Assembly (NCBI GenBank): GCA_905193755.1
Contig: CAJJPX010000001.1
Span: 186,001-250,000 of the forward strand
DNA length: 64,000 bases
From: an uncultured Clostridium sp.
GTDB lineage: Bacteria; Bacillota_I; Bacilli_A; RF39; UBA660
Reading direction: 5' to 3'
Made by a program: the position numbers and the translations under genes
The notes under the pieces: generated by a model
The model's input: the letters and a program-made list of their open reading frames with translations, nothing else
Database searches by the model: none
Told to the model about the DNA's origin: nothing
Shown here: positions 27,134-34,636 of the stretch, in pieces
Position numbering within the stretch: the stretch's first letter is position 1
Layout: the number at the start of each line of letters is the position of its first letter

Positions 27134-27161
27134 CAAGTTATAAAATAGAAAGGAGTAAGAA

Positions 27162-28154
27162 ATGTTAAGTAATACATTGATAAATTTATTAAATTTTGCC
27201 TATTATACAGGAGAAACTGATTATTATGATTATTCAGGTGTATTTGCTGGATTAGGAATTCTTGCAGGACTTGGTGTTGCTTTCTTTATTTTCATGATGG
27301 TAGCTATAGTTTTCTATATTATAGTCAATTGGAAAATATTTACTAAAGCAGGAAAACCAGGATGGGCGGCACTTGTTCCAGTGTATAATGTTTACGTTAT
27401 GTTACAAATAGCTGATTTAGGTGCAATATATTTGTTATTATTATGTCTTCCATTTATAAACCTTTATGCAATTTACAAAATGTATGTAGGTTTAGCAAGA
27501 AACTTTGGAAAATCTGATGGATTCGGAATCGCAATGATATTCTTTTCACCTATCCTATTACCAGTATTAGCATTTGGAAATGCAACATATAACGGTAATG
27601 GAAACAGTGATTGGAACAACAACAATAACAACAATTGGAACAATAATAACAATAATAACTGGAATAATAATAGTAATAACAATTGGAATAATAATCAAAA
27701 TTCAAATCAATCTATGAACTTTGATCCTCAAACAGGTCAAGCAATAACTGGTTATGATCCACAAACAGGACAACCAATTTATGGAAATCAAAACACAGTT
27801 CAAACAAACAATAATACATTTGTTAACAATACTATGAATGAACCAACAAATAATACATTCGTTAACAATAACTCAAATAACAATAATATGTTTATTAACA
27901 ATCAAAACAATGTAGATAATAATTCATTTAATAGTAATAACATTGATTATAATAACCAAAATATGAATAATAATTCATTCACAAATAATACAACTGTTAA
28001 TGATAATAACCAAATGTTCAGTAATCAACAAGTAAATGAACCAGTACAAAATAATTTTGGAACACAAAATGGAACATTCATTAATAATCAAACTGAACCA
28101 TCAATTGATAGACCTGATGCTATGCCAGTAAATGATTTTGATAATCAACAATAA
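27162..28154 (+). CDS. DUF5684 membrane protein with Asn-rich low-complexity tail
   Basis: A 330-residue protein. Three to four membrane helices lie in residues 25-145 and contain the DUF5684 hallmark 'FTKAGKPGWAALVPVYNVYV' (62-81). From about residue 147 the sequence is dominated by Asn with Trp, Gln, Phe and Thr: 'WNNNNNNNW' units repeat four times, then 'FDPQTGQ' and 'YDPQTGQ', then repeated 'NNTFVNN'-like units. The tail should be disordered and probably outside or at the membrane face. DUF5684 has no established role. It is transcribed against its neighbours, with a bidirectional terminator behind it. Confidence 0.75.
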   Translation: MLSNTLINLLNFAYYTGETDYYDYSGVFAGLGILAGLGVAFFIFMMVAIVFYIIVNWKIFTKAGKPGWAALVPVYNVYVMLQIADLGAIYLLLLCLPFINLYAIYKMYVGLARNFGKSDGFGIAMIFFSPILLPVLAFGNATYNGNGNSDWNNNNNNNWNNNNNNNWNNNSNNNWNNNQNSNQSMNFDPQTGQAITGYDPQTGQPIYGNQNTVQTNNNTFVNNTMNEPTNNTFVNNNSNNNNMFINNQNNVDNNSFNSNNIDYNNQNMNNNSFTNNTTVNDNNQMFSNQQVNEPVQNNFGTQNGTFINNQTEPSIDRPDAMPVNDFDNQQ

Positions 28155-28156
28155 TA

Positions 28157-28192
28157 AAAAACAATTCATTAATTAAAATGAATTATTTTTTT
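28157..28192. terminator. Bidirectional terminator between the DUF5684 gene and cysS
   Basis: AATTCATT and AATGAATT form a stem around AATTAA. A T-run follows on the plus strand and another on the minus strand. Confidence 0.8.
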
Positions 28193-28195
28193 ATG

Positions 28196-29593
28196 TTATT
28201 TAATTTCGTAAGTTGTTCCCTCACGAGTGTCTTTAAGAATTATACCCTTCTCTAATAATTCATTACGAATCTTATCAGCAAGTTCATAATTCTTATTTTT
28301 TTTAGCTTCATTTCTTTCTTCAATTTTAGATTTGATATATGCTTCATCTACTTCATTATTATTAGTGATTTCAGTAGTAAGTTCGAGACCTAACACTTTA
28401 TCAAAATCTTTAACTAACTCATATTTAGTAATATCATTAGTTTCAGCTTTCAATACATCATATATTACTGATATAGCATTCGCAGTATTAATATCATCTT
28501 CTAAATATAAAACAAATTTATCTTTATATTCATTAAATACTTTTGTATCTATTTCACCATCTTTAGATAAACTTAAAACTTTATTTTTAAGCTTTTTATA
28601 AGCATTTTCTGCACCATCTAATGAACTATAACTAAATGTTAATTGCTTTCTATAGTGACTTTGTAAACATAAAAAACGATAACTAAGTGGGTTATAGCCA
28701 TTTTCAATTAATGTATCCACAGTTAAAGTCTTACCTTTACTCTTACTCATTTTACCACTTTCATCATTTAGATGTTCAACATGGAACCAATACTTACACC
28801 AAGGATGTCCTAAGAAACTTTCTGATTGAGCAATTTCATTAGTGTGATGAGGGAATATATTATCAACTCCACCACAATGTATATCTAAATGTTCTCCTAA
28901 ATATTTGATACTTATACCAGAACATTCAATATGCCACCCTGGATATCCAAGACCAAAAGGACTTTCCCATTTTAAATCTTGACTATCAAATTTACTTTTA
29001 GTAAACCAAAGTACAAAGTCAGCTTTATTCTTTTTATTATTATCAACTTCAACTGTGTCTCTTACTCCATCTAATAATTCTTCTTCTGTATGATTAGTTA
29101 AAACATAATATTGCTTTAATTTACTAGTATCAAAGTATACATTTCCACCAGCTTCATAAGCATATCCATTATCCAATAATTTTTGAATAATCTTAATATA
29201 TTCATCAATATTCTCAGTAGCTGGACTAACTATTTCGGGTTTAATTATATTGAGTTTCTTGAAATCTTCAAAGAATACATTCGTATAATATTTAGCAATT
29301 TCAAGAACTGTTTTATGTTCTTTTTGAGCAGCAGTTACCATTTTATCATTACCAGTATCTGAATCACTTGATAAATGTCCTACATCTGTAATATTCATAC
29401 ATCGTTTAACATTATACCCTAAATATCTTAATGTACGTTCCAAGATATCTTCCATTATATAAGTTCTTAAGTTACCAATATGTGCATAATGATAGACAGT
29501 AGGCCCACAAGTATACATATTAACAACATCATTATTCCAAGGAATGAATTCCTCTTCACTATGACTTAAAGTATTATAAATCTTTAATGACAT
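28196..29593 (-). CDS. cysS: Cysteinyl-tRNA synthetase
   Basis: A 465-residue class I synthetase of standard length. 'YHYAHIGNLRTYI' (34-46) holds the HIGH-type motif and 'GKMSKSKG' the KMSKS loop. Zinc-binding residues are seen in 'YTCGPTVY', 'WHIECSGIS' and 'CGGVDNIFPHH' blocks. It charges tRNA-Cys. Standalone gene with GAGGTG before the ATG; no T-box is visible in the short upstream region, unlike trpS in this window. Confidence 0.96.
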   Translation of the reverse strand: MSLKIYNTLSHSEEEFIPWNNDVVNMYTCGPTVYHYAHIGNLRTYIMEDILERTLRYLGYNVKRCMNITDVGHLSSDSDTGNDKMVTAAQKEHKTVLEIAKYYTNVFFEDFKKLNIIKPEIVSPATENIDEYIKIIQKLLDNGYAYEAGGNVYFDTSKLKQYYVLTNHTEEELLDGVRDTVEVDNNKKNKADFVLWFTKSKFDSQDLKWESPFGLGYPGWHIECSGISIKYLGEHLDIHCGGVDNIFPHHTNEIAQSESFLGHPWCKYWFHVEHLNDESGKMSKSKGKTLTVDTLIENGYNPLSYRFLCLQSHYRKQLTFSYSSLDGAENAYKKLKNKVLSLSKDGEIDTKVFNEYKDKFVLYLEDDINTANAISVIYDVLKAETNDITKYELVKDFDKVLGLELTTEITNNNEVDEAYIKSKIEERNEAKKNKNYELADKIRNELLEKGIILKDTREGTTYEIK

Positions 29594-29650
29594 ATGTTAT
29601 TACACCTCTTTCTTTAAAATAAATTCTATCACATTTTATGCATTATTAAA

Positions 29651-29677
29651 AGAAAAAAGATTGAATATTCAATCTTT
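29651..29677 (-). terminator. recA terminator
   Basis: Perfect minus-strand stem AAAGATTGAA with TTCAATCTTT followed by T-rich sequence. Confidence 0.85.
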
Positions 29678-29686
29678 ATTAAAATA

Positions 29687-30703
29687 TTATTTCTTTTTTT
29701 CTTCTTTACCTTCTGTATTATTAAATAAATGATTTCTAACTTTATCTTCTATTTCTTTATAAAGTGTTGGATTATTTTTAAGAACTAATTTAGCATTTTC
29801 TTTTCCTTGTCCAATCTTTTCACCTTTATAACTATACCATGCACCACTCTTATCTAAAATACCTAAATTTGATGCTATATCTATAATTTCACCAGTTTTA
29901 GAAATACCTTCGCCATACATTATTTCTACTTCAGCTGTTTTAAATGGAGGAGCAACTTTATTTTTAACAACTTTTATTACAGTTTTATTTCCAAGCACAT
30001 CACTACCAACTTTAATTTGTTCAGCACGTCTTACATCTAATCTTACAGTAGAATAGAATTTAAGAGCTCTTCCACCTGGTGTAGTTTCTGGATTACCAAA
30101 CATAACTCCAACTTTTTCTCTTAATTGATTTATAAATATACATATAGTATTTGTTTTATTAACAATACCACCAAGTTTTCTTAAAGCCTGTGACATAAGT
30201 CTTGCTTGAAGACCTACATGAGAGTCACCCATTTCGCCTTCTATTTCAGCTTGTGGAACTAACGCAGCAACAGAATCTATTACTATAATACTCATAGCTT
30301 CACTTCTAACTAATGCCTCAACTATTTCTAACGCTTGTTCACCAGTATCAGGTTGGCTTAATAAAAGTTCATCAGTGTCTACACCTAACTTTTTAGCATA
30401 AACAGGATCTAAAGCATGTTCTGCATCTATAAAAGCAGCTCTTCCACCAGTTTTTTGCACTTCTGCAATAGCATGTAAAGCAATAGTAGTTTTACCACTT
30501 GATTCAGGTCCAAATATTTCTATAATTCTACCCTTTGGATAACCACCAACACCTAATGCTTGATCTAATGCTAAGGAACCACTTGATACTACATCTATAT
30601 TTCTAACGCCTTTTTCTCCTAATTTCATAATAGCGCCTTTACCAAATTGTTTTTCGATATCAGCTAATACTTGTTCTAATGTTTTGTCTTTCTCTTTTTT
30701 CAT
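29687..30703 (-). CDS. recA: Recombinase RecA
   Basis: A 338-residue protein of normal length. Walker A GPESSGKT is at 65-72; 'IDAEHALDP', 'IVIDSVAALVP' and 'TNTICIFINQLREKVGVMFG' loops are intact. RecA catalyses strand exchange and induces the SOS response by promoting LexA self-cleavage. The gene has its own consensus promoter with a LexA box just upstream. pgsA lies upstream in the same orientation but with its own terminator; cinA, usually between them in Bacillus, is absent. Confidence 0.98.
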   Translation of the reverse strand: MKKEKDKTLEQVLADIEKQFGKGAIMKLGEKGVRNIDVVSSGSLALDQALGVGGYPKGRIIEIFGPESSGKTTIALHAIAEVQKTGGRAAFIDAEHALDPVYAKKLGVDTDELLLSQPDTGEQALEIVEALVRSEAMSIIVIDSVAALVPQAEIEGEMGDSHVGLQARLMSQALRKLGGIVNKTNTICIFINQLREKVGVMFGNPETTPGGRALKFYSTVRLDVRRAEQIKVGSDVLGNKTVIKVVKNKVAPPFKTAEVEIMYGEGISKTGEIIDIASNLGILDKSGAWYSYKGEKIGQGKENAKLVLKNNPTLYKEIEDKVRNHLFNNTEGKEEKKK

Positions 30704-30726
30704 AAGTTTTCTCCTTTGATAATTTA

Positions 30727-30755
30727 ATTGTAAACCAAAAGAATACCTTTGTCAA
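30727..30755 (-). promoter_or_regulatory. recA promoter
   Basis: Minus strand TTGACA (30750-30755), exactly 17 bases, then TACAAT (30727-30732); the start codon follows after AAAGGAG. Near-perfect sigma-A promoter. Confidence 0.88.
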
Positions 30756-30765
30756 CACTTTTTTA

Positions 30766-30779
30766 CAAACACATGTTTG
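30766..30779. promoter_or_regulatory. LexA (SOS) box upstream of recA
   Basis: CAAACACATGTTTG agrees with the Gram-positive LexA consensus CGAACRNRYGTTYG at every position except the second. It lies 10 bases upstream of the -35 hexamer, a usual place for the DinR/LexA operator. Predicts LexA repression of recA and induction by DNA damage; lexA itself is not in the window. Confidence 0.8.
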
Positions 30780-30904
30780 CTAAAAATTTAATTATCAATT
30801 CAACAAGTTCTCTATAATTAAATTATATCAAAAATAGTACCATTCAAACATAAATTTTATATATTATTTTAATTATAAAATGCAATTTTAATTTTTTAAA
30901 AAAT

Positions 30905-30928
30905 TAAAAAAGAAGCAAACTTGCTTCT
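30905..30928 (-). terminator. pgsA terminator
   Basis: Minus-strand GAAGCAAG and CTTGCTTC-type stem (loop of two) followed by six T. Confidence 0.8.
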
Positions 30929-31524
30929 TACTTAGTATCAAATAAGTATTTCTTATTCTTAACATAATATTGTATTCCACTTATTACAGATAATACTGTA
31001 GCAATCATAATAATTGCTTTAGCAGGATATACATTTAATAATGAAAATGGCAAATCATAAAAGAATAATAATGTAATTCCAACTAACATACAAGCAGTTT
31101 TAATTTTGCCAGCCATTGAAGCACCAACAGCTCCTGATTTTTGCCCAGCAACCATTTTAATTGAATCAACTACAATATCTCTTGACACAATCACAACTGG
31201 TATGATAGCACTTATATATCCTTCAGTAGCTAGTAATATTAATACACCATTTACTAATATTTTATCAGCAATAGCATCCATTACTTTTCCTATATCTGTT
31301 ACCAAATTATATTTTCTTGCTAAATATCCATCAAGAAAATCTGTAAGAGATGCAATCAAGAATATAATTCCACATATAATATACTTACTATCAATAATTA
31401 GTTTACTTCCTAATTGAAATTCCGGAAAACTAATTCCTATTTTATCAATTGGAAATATCATTATAATTAATAATAATATAGATAAACCTATTCTACATAT
31501 AGTAATTTTATTTGGAACATTCAT
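30928..31524 (-). CDS. pgsA: CDP-diacylglycerol-glycerol-3-phosphate phosphatidyltransferase
   Basis: A 198-residue membrane protein with six or so helices. The CDP-alcohol phosphotransferase motif is complete: 'TDFLDGYLARKYNLVTDIG' followed by 'KVMDAIADK' (Asp-Gly-Ala-Arg ... Gly ... Asp ... Asp). It makes phosphatidylglycerol phosphate, the committed step to phosphatidylglycerol. It starts two bases after the rodZ-like gene ends, the same order (ymfM-pgsA) as in Bacillus. GGAG lies upstream of the ATG. Confidence 0.94.
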   Translation of the reverse strand: MNVPNKITICRIGLSILLLIIMIFPIDKIGISFPEFQLGSKLIIDSKYIICGIIFLIASLTDFLDGYLARKYNLVTDIGKVMDAIADKILVNGVLILLATEGYISAIIPVVIVSRDIVVDSIKMVAGQKSGAVGASMAGKIKTACMLVGITLLFFYDLPFSLLNVYPAKAIIMIATVLSVISGIQYYVKNKKYLFDTK

Positions 31525-31526
31525 AT

Positions 31527-32015
31527 CTAAACTCTCCTTTCAATATTATAATTTATATTAACACCTTGTAATTGTTTATCAGTAACATACTTAACTATAA
31601 ATAACACTAAAAAAACTAAAATTATGACTGCTACTATATAAAGAACAATATATTTAACATTACTATTTTTTCTTTGTATTGTATAAGGTGAAGCTATTTT
31701 ATTCTCTTCTTTTTGTTTTTCTTTTATATTTATCTCTCTAGTTTGCTCTAAAATATCACTAACAGGAATTCTAGAAGTATATCCAAATATAAAATCATTA
31801 AATTTATCAACTATTTCATCTTCATCTAAATTAAGATATTTTGAATATTTCTTAATTATTTCTTTTAAGAAAAAAACATCTTTAAACGCATTAGCATTTC
31901 CATCCTCTAAATTATCAAGTTGACTTTCAGTAATACCCAAATCTTTTATAACTTCTTCTTTAGAAATACCAATAGTTTCTCTAGCTTCTTTGAAACTTTC
32001 TCCTATTTCTTTCAC
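31527..32015 (-). CDS. RodZ-like membrane HTH protein (YmfM type)
   Basis: A 162-residue protein. The first 70 residues form a RodZ-type helix-turn-helix ('IGESFKEARETIGISKEEVI'), followed by a linker and one membrane helix (about 120-143) with a short outer tail. RodZ links MreB filaments to the elongation machinery; this one lacks the usual large C-terminal outer domain. The start is GTG at 32015 with GGAG upstream. Position before pgsA matches Bacillus ymfM. Confidence 0.8.
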   Translation of the reverse strand: MKEIGESFKEARETIGISKEEVIKDLGITESQLDNLEDGNANAFKDVFFLKEIIKKYSKYLNLDEDEIVDKFNDFIFGYTSRIPVSDILEQTREINIKEKQKEENKIASPYTIQRKNSNVKYIVLYIVAVIILVFLVLFIVKYVTDKQLQGVNINYNIERRV

Positions 32016-32034
32016 TATAATCTCCTAAAAAAAT

Positions 32035-32393
32035 AAAAAATAATTTTTAATAAGCCATTTTCTGTACCTATAAATAGGTGGTAAACATTTATCTAGAGAT
32101 TTCTCTCTCTCTTACTCCTTTGTTATTCATTCGTAAGGACTCCCCTACCAATTTTGGGTTTCTCACTCGCGGGGTTTACCTCGTTCCACAATAGTTATCC
32201 CTAACCATCTCGTCTCTATGGCACTTTATGACTACTATAGTCAGTTCTTGACTACCTCATCGCCGTTAATACTTACGTACTACCCAAGGTTATTTTTTTC
32301 CTTGGCACGAACACTTTCATTCATTTCAGAATGAGTGAGTATGGACTTTCCTCTACATAAATTAATATGCAGCGTTTACCTAAAAAATTATTT
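32035..32393 (-). ncRNA. rnpB: RNase P RNA (type B)
   Basis: The minus strand contains the catalytic core of the low-G+C (type B) RNase P RNA: GGTAAACGCTGC near the 5' end, GAGGAAAGTCC (about 32342-32352), the run GGTAAACCCCGCGAGTGAG with GAAACCCAAA, AGATAAATGTTTACCACC, and ACAGAAAATGGCTTA at the 3' end. AAATAATTTTT at the 5' side and AAAAATTATTT at the 3' side give helix P1. The RNA cleaves 5' leaders from tRNA precursors. It begins just behind the gpsB stop codon; gpsB-rnpB is the Bacillus order. Ends are estimated to within about ten bases. Confidence 0.95.
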
Positions 32394-32397
32394 TTTC

Positions 32398-32715
32398 TTA
32401 TTCTTCTCCATAAACTACTTTTTCAAGGTCACTAATTCTCTTTAATAAGTCTACATTAGTAACACCTTTGTTAGAGTTAGCTATTTCAAGTGCTGACTTC
32501 ATATTTCTAACTTCTGCTTTTAACTTAGCATTATCTGCTTCTAAAGCTTTAATTTCTGTTACTAATCTTTTAGTAGTAGTCTCAAAATCAACATAATCTT
32601 TAATAATTAAATCAAGAAATTGATCTACTTCTTGAGGTCTATATCCTCTAGCATCTATCTTAAAATCTTTATCAAGTATCTCTTTAGCAGTTAGAAATCT
32701 TTTATCATCATACAT
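32398..32715 (-). CDS. gpsB: Cell division regulator GpsB (DivIVA-like)
   Basis: About 105 residues from the ATG at 32715 (AGAGG upstream), which lines up with the usual family start; an in-frame GTG at 32736 is also possible. 'LTAKEILDKDFKIDARGYRP' and 'QEVDQFLDLIIKDY' form the DivIVA/GpsB membrane-binding domain, followed by a coiled coil and a short C-terminal hexamerisation helix. GpsB shuttles between lateral wall and septum and scaffolds penicillin-binding proteins. rnpB follows directly. Confidence 0.93.
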   Translation of the reverse strand: MYDDKRFLTAKEILDKDFKIDARGYRPQEVDQFLDLIIKDYVDFETTTKRLVTEIKALEADNAKLKAEVRNMKSALEIANSNKGVTNVDLLKRISDLEKVVYGEE

Positions 32716-32769
32716 ACTTTTTAGCCTCTCTTCCACAATAATTTTACCTCAAAAAAACAAATTATGCAA

Positions 32770-32800
32770 TATAAAAGAGCAAACACTATAGTTTGCTCAC
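32770..32800 (-). terminator. Terminator behind the fmt operon
   Basis: Minus-strand GAGCAAAC and GTTTGCTC form an eight-base stem followed by TTTTATAT. It lies between the anchored-protein gene and gpsB. Confidence 0.8.
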
Positions 32801-32915
32801 TAAATCTAAAATACAACCATTAACTAATAAATCAATTTCTTTAAAACATTCATTAATATTTTTCATAAATATATATTACATTTTTTAAAGAAATTTTTCA
32901 TCAAATTCGACAAAA

Positions 32916-33689
32916 TTAGTTTTTCTTTTTACTAAGTTCTTCAAAATACTTAATTTCATTTTCAAAATTATTGGTATTTATTTCATTTATATAGATTTTA
33001 TATATAACTTTATCTTGTTTTTTATTAATTATTTTTTCAATTTCACTAAAATCATAACTAATTTGATTTATTTTTTTACTACCATATTCAATTGTTATTT
33101 GTATTTTTTTATCTTCTTCTATTGAATATGTTGTTTTATAAATATTATTATATTCCGTTAGATAATTACTAACATTTATTTCACATGTATTATTATCTAT
33201 AAATTCACAATAATTTATTATCTTTTTTAATAAATCAATATTATAAACATATTGAGGTATATCATTTTTAATAGTATTATTTTTATCAAGTACAAAGTCT
33301 TCCCCTTCAATTATATATTGTTTACCTTTATATTCTACGTATCCTTCATTATTAAGAGAACTTCCATAAAAAATAGTAAAATCTTTTTCCCTACTTATTT
33401 CTAATTTATCTTCTTTTTCTTCATCATTAACAGTTTTATATATTTCCAACTTATAATTATCTTTTACTAAATCAAGTTTATTAATTATATCTTCTTTTTT
33501 AACAGTTATCGTTTCTTCTTTTTTTTCATTATTTTTATTAGTAGTTTTATTCTCACCAGGATTTATAGATAATATAGAAGCACAAACTATCGCAATAATA
33601 AAATATATTAAAAATTTTTGTTTTAAATCTTGCTCTTTCTCTTCTTTTGTTGGCTCTTTTTCTTCTTTTTTAAATAAATCTTTTAACAT
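32916..33689 (-). CDS. Anchored protein of unknown function
   Basis: A 257-residue protein. A basic and acidic N-terminus precedes one membrane helix (about 26-43); the rest (about 50-257) is an AT-coded, Lys/Asn/Ile-rich outer domain of alternating strands and helices with two cysteines near 160-170 ('YCEFIDNNTCEINVS') that could form a disulfide. I do not recognise it. Its start overlaps the end of fmt by seven bases, so it is translated with fmt. Nothing in the sequence connects it to formylation. Confidence 0.6.
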   Translation of the reverse strand: MLKDLFKKEEKEPTKEEKEQDLKQKFLIYFIIAIVCASILSINPGENKTTNKNNEKKEETITVKKEDIINKLDLVKDNYKLEIYKTVNDEEKEDKLEISREKDFTIFYGSSLNNEGYVEYKGKQYIIEGEDFVLDKNNTIKNDIPQYVYNIDLLKKIINYCEFIDNNTCEINVSNYLTEYNNIYKTTYSIEEDKKIQITIEYGSKKINQISYDFSEIEKIINKKQDKVIYKIYINEINTNNFENEIKYFEELSKKKN

Positions 33690-34612
33690 AATATTTCTCC
33701 AACTATAGTTTTATTTTTACCATTTAAATAATCTCTAACTGCCATTTCTTTTTTACCACTTGGTTTTAACCTTGTAATTATAATATTTTTATCTTTACAC
33801 ATTACACTTATTCCATCTTTAGAAGTTTCTATTATTTCACCAGGTTTTCCTTTGGAAGTATTTCCTATCCTAGATTCACATATTTTAATTACTTCTCCGT
33901 TAAGTGTAGTATACGCCACTGGAAAAGGATACATTCCTCTTATTTGATTAAATACTTCACGAGCTGTTTTATTAAAATCTATCTTTTCTTCTTCACGTTT
34001 TATATTGTATGCATAAGTAACTTCATTAGGATCCTGCTTAATTCTTGTAATATTGCCACTAAATATATTAGGAAGTGTTTCTAATAATAAATCACGTCCC
34101 ATAATGCTAAGTTCATCATGTATTATTCCAACATTATCTGTATCTTTTATTTCTATACTTCTTTGAGTAATAATATCCCCATCATCCATACCAGGAGCCA
34201 TATACATAATAGTTATTCCTGTTTCTTTATATCCATCGATTATACATTTATGTAATGGACTTCCACCTCTAAGTTTTGGAAGTAAAGATGCATGAACATT
34301 TATAGCTTTATATTTAGGTGTATCAAGTAAAATACTTGGTATTATTTGACCATAAGCACAAGTCACAATAACATCAGGATTACACTCTAATACATGCTCA
34401 TATTCATTTCTAATTTTAACTGGTTGATATACTTCAATATTATGTTTTAACGCACATTCTTTTACTGGTGTAGCTTTAAGTTCATGATGTCTTCCTGACT
34501 CTTTATCAGGTTGAGTCACAACTAAAACAACATTAGTATTTTCTATTAACATTTCTAAAACAGGTACACTAAATTCAGGTGTTCCCATAAATACTACTCT
34601 TTTATCTTTCAT
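33683..34612 (-). CDS. fmt: Methionyl-tRNA formyltransferase
   Basis: A 309-residue protein of normal length. 'VVFMGTPEFSVPVLE' at the start, 'NVHASLLPKLRGGSPLHKCI' with the catalytic Asn-His pair, and 'MYMAPGMDDGDII' are the family blocks; the C-terminal tRNA-binding domain is complete. It formylates initiator Met-tRNA. It follows priA by 24 bases, the usual Firmicutes order priA-fmt (def is missing between). Confidence 0.96.
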   Translation of the reverse strand: MKDKRVVFMGTPEFSVPVLEMLIENTNVVLVVTQPDKESGRHHELKATPVKECALKHNIEVYQPVKIRNEYEHVLECNPDVIVTCAYGQIIPSILLDTPKYKAINVHASLLPKLRGGSPLHKCIIDGYKETGITIMYMAPGMDDGDIITQRSIEIKDTDNVGIIHDELSIMGRDLLLETLPNIFSGNITRIKQDPNEVTYAYNIKREEEKIDFNKTAREVFNQIRGMYPFPVAYTTLNGEVIKICESRIGNTSKGKPGEIIETSKDGISVMCKDKNIIITRLKPSGKKEMAVRDYLNGKNKTIVGEILC

Positions 34613-34636
34613 TTTTTCACCTTCACATAAATTATA

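Noticed and set aside
27473..27682. Leu-rich minus-strand frame of 69 codons
   Set aside because: It is the mirror of the Asn repeats of the DUF5684 gene (AAC/AAT read backwards as GTT/ATT and shifted to Leu codons) and has no ribosome site.
32786..32866. 26-codon minus-strand frame between the anchored-protein gene and gpsB
   Set aside because: No ribosome site before the ATG, and its end coincides with the fmt-operon terminator hairpin.
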